Below, piece by piece: positions 1-6,700 of a DNA stretch of 15,424 bases. The DNA is taken from contig JAODMX010000336.1 in assembly GCA_025464735.1 (NCBI GenBank), positions 1-15,424 of the forward strand. Reading direction: 5' to 3'. This DNA comes from Frondihabitans sp. (GTDB taxonomy: Bacteria; Actinomycetota; Actinomycetes; Actinomycetales; Microbacteriaceae). Positions within the stretch are counted from its first letter, which is position 1. Each line of letters begins with the position of its first letter. A program made the position numbers and the translations under genes. The notes under the pieces were generated by a model. That model ran no database searches. It had not been told where the DNA came from and was given only the letters and a program-made list of their open reading frames with translations.

Positions 1-1026
1 GATCGAGATCGTGCCCGCCGCCGGATTGATGGCCACGATTCCCTGGGGGTCGCTGATGGTCTGGTTGAAGATCGTCGTCAGGGCACTGAAGTTGACGGTC
101 GCCGAGAGGGCGACCGTGGGAGTTCCGAGGCCGAGGCCCCCGAGGGTCGTGCCAAGGACGCTCGTCACCCCGCTCGCAAGCGCGGAGAGGAGACCCGTGT
201 TGGACGTGAGACCGTTGACGGTGGTCGTGAGCCCGGTGGTGGTCGTATTGACGGTACTGACGAGTTGGCTGGTCAAGGGCGAAACAACCTGTGCGTTCAG
301 CCCGGCGACGACGTATTTGCGTTGCAGGTTGCTGTAGAGACTTCCCCACTGCGCGTCACAGGCATCGAGGGTCGCGGATGAGGCCACGGCTCCGAGGAGG
401 AGCTGCACATCCGTCAAATTCGCGACGCTTCCGAGGCCAAGTGTGCCGAGCACCGTCTTGAGGTCGAGGGTCGCGAAGGTCGGGATCGCTGAACTCGGCG
501 GCGAGGCGGTGAGGCTGATCCCACCCGAGTTGTTGACGACGCCCGAGGCGCCTGCCGAGTCGCCATTCGTCTGGGCCTGCGCGTACTGGTTGACCACGCC
601 CACGCTCGTGTTCAGGGGGAGGGTCAGGAGACCGCCGAGCTGGAGGTTCAGCGTGTTCAGGGCCGTGACGTCGAGCGGGTCGGCGTACGCGCTCGAGCCG
701 AGTGATTGGGATGCGGGGGGAGCCGGGGTCACGACGACGCCACCGGTGCCGTTGGTCACGACCGGGCCCACCACGGAGGCTGCCGCGTCGAGGTTCGTGC
801 CCAGAATGGTCCCGCCGATGAGTTTCGATGCACCACGGGTGGCGTAGTTCGCCGCCGTTGCACAGTTCTGGGTCCCCAGGCCGGCGTTCGCCCACTCGGA
901 GTCCCGCCAAGTGGCGTTCGTGGCGCCGACACCGGGCAGGGCGGCACCGACGAGGGCCGCTGCGACGACACCGATCATGATGCGTCTGCCTCGCCATTTC
1001 CACTGTTTCGGGGAGAACCATTTCAT
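1..1026 (-). CDS. Choice-of-anchor G family protein with SipW-type signal (partial, 3' end beyond window)
   Basis: The frame is open from an ATG at 1026 to the left edge, giving 342 residues with no stop, so the C-terminus and any anchor lie outside the window. The start overlaps the TGA of the upstream gene (ATGA) and has a GAGG 7 bases upstream. The N-terminus has basic and aromatic residues (MKWFSPKQWKW), a hydrophobic stretch at about 16-36, then the box ATWRDSEWA at 38-46, which resembles the signal boxes of SipW-processed proteins. The rest is low-complexity L/T/S/V/N sequence. It aligns by eye with the protein at 3709-7113: DPLDVTALNTLNLQLG against HPLSVTALNAVNVNLG, and VNQYAQAQTNGDSAGASG against VNQFAQANADGSSQAASG. 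This is the choice-of-anchor G pattern, a family of surface proteins of unknown function with variable C-terminal anchors. It is last of the visible genes in a leftward operon with the signal peptidase. Family assignment is from recall of its sequence character. Confidence 0.83.
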   Translation of the reverse strand, partial: MKWFSPKQWKWRGRRIMIGVVAAALVGAALPGVGATNATWRDSEWANAGLGTQNCATAANYATRGASKLIGGTILGTNLDAAASVVGPVVTNGTGGVVVTPAPPASQSLGSSAYADPLDVTALNTLNLQLGGLLTLPLNTSVGVVNQYAQAQTNGDSAGASGVVNNSGGISLTASPPSSAIPTFATLDLKTVLGTLGLGSVANLTDVQLLLGAVASSATLDACDAQWGSLYSNLQRKYVVAGLNAQVVSPLTSQLVSTVNTTTTGLTTTVNGLTSNTGLLSALASGVTSVLGTTLGGLGLGTPTVALSATVNFSALTTIFNQTISDPQGIVAINPAAGTISI

Positions 1027-1811
1027 TCGCGCGCCTCGCTTCTTCCGGCGCGGTACTTGCGTCGTGTGACGATCGTGAGGATCCCGAGAGCGAGGGCGGA
1101 GAGGCCGACGATCAGGAGGGCGGTGACCTGGCTCCCGGTGAACGCGAGGCTCGAGGGGCCGCGTGGCGGGGCGACGAGAGTCGTCGGGGTGGGCTGAGGC
1201 GTCGCCGTCGGTGGGGCGCTCGGGGGCACACCCGTCGCGGTCAGGCCGAAACCGATGTTCGCCGTGAGGCCCATGAGCGACTTGTCGGCTCGGGCTGCCG
1301 GAGTGTCCGCCAGCGACAGGGTCACGAGGAGGTACTTGCCTTCCTTGTGGGTGATGCCGGCGAGGTCGTAGTGATTCGACTCGGAGAGGGAGCTGGCTGC
1401 GGCCGGGCCGAAGACGGTCGCTTCGTTCAGCCCGCAGACGGGTTTCGTTGACACGTTCGCCCAGGGCCCGTCACAGCGCGCCACCGCTACTCGAAGCCCG
1501 CGCGGGTTTGAGACCAGCGCGCCACTGCGCCGGAACTGAAGCGTGAGCGGCGCCGACGCATCGACGAGCGTCGCCTGGATCTGCCAGTGCTCGACCGAGC
1601 CGGGGCTCATGGCGAGGAATGTGGCCGGGTAGGGGTCGGATCCCAGAGAAAGATGCGGCCCTTGAGCCCCGGGGACGGGGACGAACGCGGCCCACGCGGT
1701 CGTTGACACAAAGAACGAGCCTGCCCCGATGATCAGGGAACACAGCAGGATCGCGGCCACACGGGCTCCGGATCGCCGGCCTCCCTGCCGGTCAGCTCGT
1801 GAGCTCGACAC
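1023..1811 (-). CDS. Exported protein with LAFTG wall-sorting tail
   Basis: 262 residues from a GTG at 1811, which sits directly behind GAGGA and 6 bases after the signal peptidase stop. That spacing is tight, and a GTG at codon 18 is an alternative start. A hydrophobic segment at about 18-36 ends in STTAWAA, a plausible ordinary signal peptidase site. The ectodomain (about 42-190) has no domain I recognise; it contains two cysteines (ARCDGPW and KPVCGL) that could pair. A Pro/Thr-rich spacer follows (about 195-220). Then comes LAFTG at 222-226, a membrane segment at about 229-250 and a basic tail (RRKYR). This is the layout of a sortase substrate; the LAxTG form is known for class E sortases of high-GC actinobacteria. 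It is co-transcribed with its neighbours (4-bp overlap with the next gene). The role is unknown; a wall-attached partner of the choice-of-anchor G protein is inference. Confidence 0.85.
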   Translation of the reverse strand: MSSSRADRQGGRRSGARVAAILLCSLIIGAGSFFVSTTAWAAFVPVPGAQGPHLSLGSDPYPATFLAMSPGSVEHWQIQATLVDASAPLTLQFRRSGALVSNPRGLRVAVARCDGPWANVSTKPVCGLNEATVFGPAAASSLSESNHYDLAGITHKEGKYLLVTLSLADTPAARADKSLMGLTANIGFGLTATGVPPSAPPTATPQPTPTTLVAPPRGPSSLAFTGSQVTALLIVGLSALALGILTIVTRRKYRAGRSEARE

Positions 1812-1817
1812 TCCTCA

Positions 1818-2435
1818 TCACTTCACTTCACGAGGTTCTGCGGACTTTTCCTGGTCGTCAGACGGATCTCTCGGCCAGAGTGACCACAGCACGAGTGCTG
1901 CCAACAACACCGTGATCGCGGCGAGCACGAGCGGCGTCCGCGTGAACTCGAACACCGTTCCGAGGACGGGCACCGAGAAGATCACAAGCTTGACCTTGGT
2001 CACGTGATACGGAGTGATATCGGCCGTGGCGTTGGCGTCTCCCTTCAGCACCACGATCCGACCACCGGGCACTTTAGGATCCGGAGTGACCGACACGACA
2101 CGGTGCGTGACCGGCAGCTGCTCGCCCGGAACGGGCACGGTGATCACCTGTCCCTTCGTGATGTCGGTTGCTGCGAGCGGTCGCTCGATGGCGATGGCGC
2201 CGGTAGGAATCGTCGGCGACATCGAGCCTGTCTTGAACACGATCATCGAGACCCCGAAGATCAGGGACGCGATGAGCCAGAGGACGACGAGGGCTCCTGC
2301 CAGGCCGCCGACAGCGAGCGTCGCCTCACGTGCGACGTACCGTCCGTGTGCGGTTGATGGGTTGGAGGAAGCCGGCGGGTCTTCCACGCGGGTGAGAGCC
2401 GCGTGCCTCCCGCCGCCGATGGTCGTGTTGTTCAC
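1818..2435 (-). CDS. sipW: SipW-type signal peptidase I
   Basis: 205 residues from a GTG at 2435, with no strong ribosome binding site, 29 bases after the upstream stop. It is a membrane serine protease that removes signal peptides at the outer face of the cytoplasmic membrane. A membrane segment at about 41-66 precedes the box TGSMSPTIPTG with catalytic Ser71. VTHRVVSV carries His111 in the position where typical bacterial type I peptidases have Lys; this Ser-His form is characteristic of the SipW/archaeal/ER type. A GDAN box follows with Asp133 and Asp139. A second membrane segment lies at about 167-187, with a charged tail. It sits between genes for exported proteins, two of which (1-1026 and 2465-3169) carry the W-x-D-[ST]-E-W-A box, so it is probably dedicated to them, as Bacillus SipW is to TasA and TapA. 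Family call is firm; substrate assignment is inference from context. Confidence 0.93.
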   Translation of the reverse strand: MNNTTIGGGRHAALTRVEDPPASSNPSTAHGRYVAREATLAVGGLAGALVVLWLIASLIFGVSMIVFKTGSMSPTIPTGAIAIERPLAATDITKGQVITVPVPGEQLPVTHRVVSVTPDPKVPGGRIVVLKGDANATADITPYHVTKVKLVIFSVPVLGTVFEFTRTPLVLAAITVLLAALVLWSLWPRDPSDDQEKSAEPREVK

Positions 2436-2464
2436 GGGAATTCGACGCGCCTGGACGAGGCGAG

Positions 2465-3169
2465 TCAGTTGGAGACTGCGCTGAACAGCCAGGCTGGGGC
2501 GGCCGTTCGACCCTCAAGGGTCGCTGGAGCACCGGCCGGGAGCGAGATTTGGAAGCAGTAGTGAACCGTCGACCCGCTGGCCGCGGCCACGGCCTGGGTT
2601 CCGGTAGCGGGGACCGCACCGAGTCCGGCGCCGGTGAGGACGATGGGCGTGTAGGTGGCGAAGCCGGCCGCGTCACAGCTGGGCGCATTGGTGGCGGTGC
2701 CCGTTGTTGTGAAGTACGAGACGTTCACCGTAAGCGCGTTGAAGAGGAGGGAACCGGGATCGACGACCGGAGTCGTGAGGTTCGCGGCGGGCACAGCGGC
2801 CTCAAGTTGCAGCGTTCCTTGGACCGACGTGCTCGTCGTCCTCAGGGCAACCGGCGCGTAGGTGACGTCGCCGGGCGAGAGGGAAAGAGCACCGGGAGAG
2901 AACGTCAGCGGGTCGCCGGGGTTCGTGGTGAAGTTGGCAAAGCCGGTCAAGGCGTTGACCGTGGCGACGGCGCCGGAACCGGCGTGCTGCTCGACCGAGA
3001 ACGAGGACGTCCCCACGCCCGGTCCGCCTGCTCCGTTACCGCCGAAGGCCCACTCCGTGTCGGTCCATGACGCGAAGGTCATGGTGGCCCCGACCCCGAC
3101 AACGAGGCCGGCCGAGAGAATTGCGAAGATCTTTCCTCGCGTACTGATTTTGCGCTGGGTAATTCGCAT
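2465..3169 (-). CDS. SipW-dependent (alternate signal) exported protein
   Basis: 234 residues from the ATG at 3169, chosen because AGGA (in GGATCAGGATC) lies 5 bases upstream; an ATG at 3172 and a GTG at 3193 are also in frame. The N-terminus is basic (MRITQRKIS), with a hydrophobic core at about 13-32 and then the box FASWTDTEWA at 32-41, the hallmark of SipW-cognate signals. The mature part is small, Ala/Thr/Val-rich and beta-like, with two cysteines (APSCDAAG and VHYCFQISLP) and no membrane segment or sorting motif. It resembles the actinobacterial alternate-signal-mediated exported proteins linked to SipW genes, which are distant functional analogues of TasA. It is the first gene of the leftward operon, upstream of the peptidase that probably processes it. 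A secreted matrix or fibre subunit is a reasonable guess but cannot be shown from sequence alone. Confidence 0.85.
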   Translation of the reverse strand: MRITQRKISTRGKIFAILSAGLVVGVGATMTFASWTDTEWAFGGNGAGGPGVGTSSFSVEQHAGSGAVATVNALTGFANFTTNPGDPLTFSPGALSLSPGDVTYAPVALRTTSTSVQGTLQLEAAVPAANLTTPVVDPGSLLFNALTVNVSYFTTTGTATNAPSCDAAGFATYTPIVLTGAGLGAVPATGTQAVAAASGSTVHYCFQISLPAGAPATLEGRTAAPAWLFSAVSN

Positions 3170-3246
3170 CATGATCCTGATCCAACGGCCCACCGGCGAC
3201 GCTGCCAGAGAGCAATCCGTGCGACGACCGTTGCCGCCACACCATA

Positions 3247-3308
3247 CCGTCCGGGTGGTTAGCCCATCGGGTGTTCACCGTCCGGGTGGTGAGCCCTTCG
3301 GGTGTTCG
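3247..3308. repeat. 31-bp tandem direct repeat, two copies
   Basis: Copies at 3247-3277 and 3278-3308 abut and match at 28 of 31 positions by eye. Each begins CCGTCCGGGTGGT and continues with GAGCCC or AGCCC and CGGGTGTTC. The first copy holds GTGGTTAG, the second GTGGTGAG, and GGTGTTCACC (3270-3279) is a small inverted repeat across the junction. It lies about 80-140 bases upstream of the leftward operon start, so it may be a regulator binding site or part of that operon's leader. No known motif is recognised. Confidence 0.8.
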
Positions 3309-3447
3309 CTTACATCGAGCCGGTTTGCTAGGTGCCGGTGTGAACGTGTGCACAACGTAGCAGAGTGCTGCGGCGACGGGAAGAAGAAGTATTTGGCGGC
3401 AATTGGCCGCAGAAATCTGGCGGGGAAATGGGTGATTAATGAAAGAG

Positions 3448-3480
3448 GGCGGGGTCGAGGTGGTTAGTCTCGACCCCGCC
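3448..3480 (-). terminator. Strong 12-bp hairpin, terminator-like when read leftward
   Basis: GGCGGGGTCGAG (3448-3459) and CTCGACCCCGCC (3469-3480) pair perfectly around a 9-base loop. Read leftward, the stem is followed by CTCTTTCATTAATC, a moderately T-rich tail; read rightward no T tract follows. This fits a leftward intrinsic terminator, yet no leftward gene lies just upstream of it. It may end a short unannotated transcript, insulate the divergent operon, or act as a DNA site, since the loop contains the recurring GTGGTTAG motif. Confidence 0.5.
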
Positions 3481-3483
3481 GTG

Positions 3484-3518
3484 GGCGGTAGGGGTACCCG
3501 AATACCCGCAGCACCGCC
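3484..3518. other. Nested stem-loop
   Basis: GGCGGT (3484-3489) pairs with ACCGCC (3513-3518), enclosing GGGTA (3492-3496) paired with TACCC (3503-3507) around the loop CCCGAA. It lies 3 bases from the neighbouring 12-bp hairpin, so both could fold in one leftward RNA. I recognise no riboswitch class. Confidence 0.45.
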
Positions 3519-3612
3519 GTAGGGGTCCCGGATCCATGGCCCCAATACGTGACTCAACGTACGCTTCGCGATTACCGCGCATCATCCCCTCTTTGGGGGG
3601 GCGCGCGTTCGC

Positions 3613-3640
3613 TTGACACTCGCGTAGCTTCATGTGTAAT
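3613..3640 (+). promoter_or_regulatory. Sigma-70-like promoter of the TIG-repeat surface gene
   Basis: A perfect TTGACA (3613-3618) is followed after 16 bases by TGTAAT (3635-3640), 5 of 6 matches to TATAAT. Transcription would start near 3647, giving a leader of about 60 bases. AGGGG lies 6 bases before the ATG at 3709. A 7-base G run (3595-3601) sits 11 bases upstream of the -35 box. Confidence 0.7.
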
Positions 3641-3708
3641 TCGCAGAGTGCTGAGAGTTGCTAACCACTTCTCTTTTCTCTGTGCTTCCACGGGATCAGG
3701 GGTAGTTC

Positions 3709-6700
3709 ATGTTATTTTTGCGGGCCTTCGCGCCGAAGCAGTCGAACAACGATCAGGTTCGGGTTACCCCGAAGTGGTCTTCACGAACACGAGTGGTCGC
3801 GGCTGCGACAGCAGTCGCTTTAGGTTTCGGGGCCAGCCTGCTGGCGGCGTCCTCCGCCACGGCGGCGCCGACGATTTCCAACGCGGACGGCACGTTCCTC
3901 AGCGGCTCGGCCCTGGGGATCAACCTTGACACCCTCCTCACCGTCGCAAGTGCAACGGCGACGAACACGGGAACCCCGGCAACGGTCACGGATGTCCACC
4001 CGTTGAGCGTCACCGCGTTGAACGCGGTGAACGTGAATCTCGGGTCGGGCATCAACCTCCTGGGTAGCAACGGCATTCTGGCTCTCGGTGCTGTCAATCA
4101 GTTCGCTCAGGCGAACGCCGATGGAAGCTCGCAGGCGGCTTCTGGCGCTGTCACGAACCAGGGCGCCATCGGTGTCGGGGGCCAGAACGGCGTCCCGCAG
4201 TCCAACGCCACCTTCGATCTCTCCGGTCTGACCGGAGCCGGGCTGGCCAACACCCTCGCGAATCTGCAGCTCTCGGTCGGCGCGTTGTCGTCGACCGCAA
4301 CAGAGGCGCCCGCAGCCGGCACCCAGTCGGGTACCTACGGCATCGCGGGCCTGAGCGTGAATCTGACGAGTCCTGCCCTCGCCGCGACGACCACGACGCT
4401 CAGCAATACGCTGACGGGTCTTCAGCCGACAGTGGACGGGCTCACGGCAACCCTGAATGCGTTGGGTCTCGGTCTCGTGAGCGTCACCGGCCTTCCGAAC
4501 CTTGCCAACACGCTCGCCGGGATCACGACGATCACCAGCGCTGACGGCTCCATCGTGGCGAACCTCCAGACCGGTGTCATCAGCATCGACGTGGCCAAGG
4601 TCCTCACGTCCGCCGGGCTCGACATCAACAACCTTCCCGCGAACACGGAACTGCTGCCTTACATCACCAACGCCCTCACCACTCAGCTCCTCCCGGCGCT
4701 GACGTCGGCTCTGACAGGTCTCGTCACGCAGCTCACGACCTCTCTGCAGAACGTCCAAGCCACCGTGCTCGGGATCCCGATTCCGGCCGGTGTTCTCCTC
4801 ACCGCGATCAACCCCATCATCACCGCGGTCGTGGCCCCGATCAACACGGTCGTCAGCGGCCTCGGCACCAACGTCATCACCCCGCTCGCTACCGCCCTGA
4901 CGAGTGTTCTGTCGTTGCAGGCAAACGTCCAGGAGACCTCCGCGGGAACCTTCACCGAGCGCGCTCTGAAGGTCGGGCTCCTGCCGAACGCCACACCCGC
5001 GGCAGCCGTCCTCAATCTCGCCTCCTCGACCGTCGGACCCAACATCGACCCTGGCGCCACCGTCCTTCCGACGGCGGCCAGCCTGAACCCGGATCATGGT
5101 CCGGTTGCTGGTGGCACTTCGGTCACGGTGACAGGGACGGGTTTTGTCGCCGGATCTACGGTCTCGGTTGATGGTGGTGCGGCGATCACGCCGACGGCCA
5201 TTGCTGCCGACGGCACGACGGTGACGTTCACCACCCCGGCGCACGCTGCCGGTCCGGTGCCCGTGACGGTCACGACCGCTGGTGGAACCACTGACCCGCT
5301 CACCTACACCTACGACCCCGCCGCTCCTGCTGTTCCGACGGCGGCCAGCTTGAACCCGGATCACGGTCCGGTTGCGGGTGGTACTTCGGTCACGGTGACG
5401 GGAACGGGCTTCATCGCCGGATCCACGGTCTCGGTTGACGGTGGTGCGGACATCACGCCGACGGCGATTGCTGCCGACGGCACGACGGTGACGTTCACCA
5501 CTCCTGCACACGCTGCCGGGCCGGTTCCGGTCACTGTTACGACTGCTGGTGGCACGACCGCTCCGCTGACCTACACGTACGATCCCGCAACGGGTGTCGC
5601 ACCGACGGCGACGGGTCTGAACCCGAACCATGGTCCGGTTGCCGGTGGCACTTCGGTCACGGTGACGGGAACGGGCTTCATCGCCGGATCCACGGTCTCG
5701 GTTGACGGTGGTGCAGCGATCACGCCGACGGCGATTGCAGCCGATGGCACGACGGTGACCTTCACGACTCCGGCCCACACGGCTGGACCGGTTCCGGTCA
5801 CGGTTACCACCTCCGGTGGGACCACCGCCCCGCTCACCTACACGTACGACCCCGCAACGGGTGTCGCACCGACGGCGACGGGTCTGAACCCCAACCACGG
5901 TCCGGTTGCCGGTGGCACTTCGGTCACCGTGACGGGAACCGGCTTCATTGCCGGATCCACGGTCTCGGTTGACGGTGGTACCGCAATCACGCCGACCGCG
6001 ATCGCTGCCGATGGCACGACCGTGACCTTCTCCACTCCGGCCCACGCGGCCGGGCCGGTCCCGGTCACGGTGTCGACCACTGCGGGAACGACCGCTCCGC
6101 TCACCTACACCTACGACCCCGCCACCGCCGCTCTTCCGACGGCGGCCAGCTTGAACCCGGATCACGGTCCGGTTGCGGGTGGTACTTCGGTCACGGTGAC
6201 GGGAACGGGCTTCATTGCTGGATCGACGGTCTCGGTTGATGGTGGTGCGGCGATCACGCCGACGGCCATTGCTGCCGACGGCACGACGGTGACGTTCACC
6301 ACCCCGGCGCACGCTGCCGGTCCTGTCCCGGTGACGGTCACGACCGCCGGTGGAACCACGGATCCGCTGACCTACACCTACGACCCTGCGACCGCTGCTC
6401 TTCCGACGGCGACGGGTCTGAACCCCAACCACGGTCCGGTTGCTGGTGGCACTTCGGTGACGGTGACGGGAACGGGCTTCATTGCCGGATCGACTGTCTC
6501 GGTTGATGGTGGTGCGGCGATCACGCCGACGGCGATCGCTGCCAACGGCACGACGGTGACCTTCACCACCCCGGCGCACGCTGCCGGTCCGGTGCCGGTG
6601 ACGGTCACGACCGCTGGTGGGACCACGGATCCGCTGACGTACACGTACGTTCCTGCGACCGTGCACGTGGCGCCGCCGACAATTACGTCGCCCACGAACG

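Larger units (their letters stand above)
3173..3708. promoter_or_regulatory. Structured divergent intergenic region
   Basis: About 540 bases without a convincing gene separate the leftward SipW operon from the rightward TIG-repeat gene. It holds a 31-bp tandem repeat (3247-3308), a 12-bp-stem hairpin (3448-3480), a nested stem-loop (3484-3518), a G7 tract (3595-3601) and a clear rightward promoter (3613-3640). The 8-mer GTGGTTAG occurs at 3255-3262, as the hairpin loop at 3460-3467, and inverted at 3661-3668. I found no comparably clear -35/-10 pair for the leftward operon. Confidence 0.7.

Noticed and set aside
443..847. Plus-strand open frames at the left edge
   Set aside because: The minus strand reads without a stop as a protein clearly similar to the choice-of-anchor G protein at 3709-7113, so these are antisense shadows.
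3436..3633. A 65-codon minus-strand gene in the divergent region
   Set aside because: It runs through the strong hairpin, has no RBS or recognisable protein character, and its composition is that of random GC-rich reading.
3173..3708. A c-di-GMP, c-di-AMP or other known riboswitch in the divergent region
   Set aside because: The stem-loops seen do not show the conserved sequence elements of any class I can recall.
5068..6669. CRISPR-like or satellite DNA
   Set aside because: The repeats are contiguous, in frame, 267 bases long without spacers, and encode a known domain fold.
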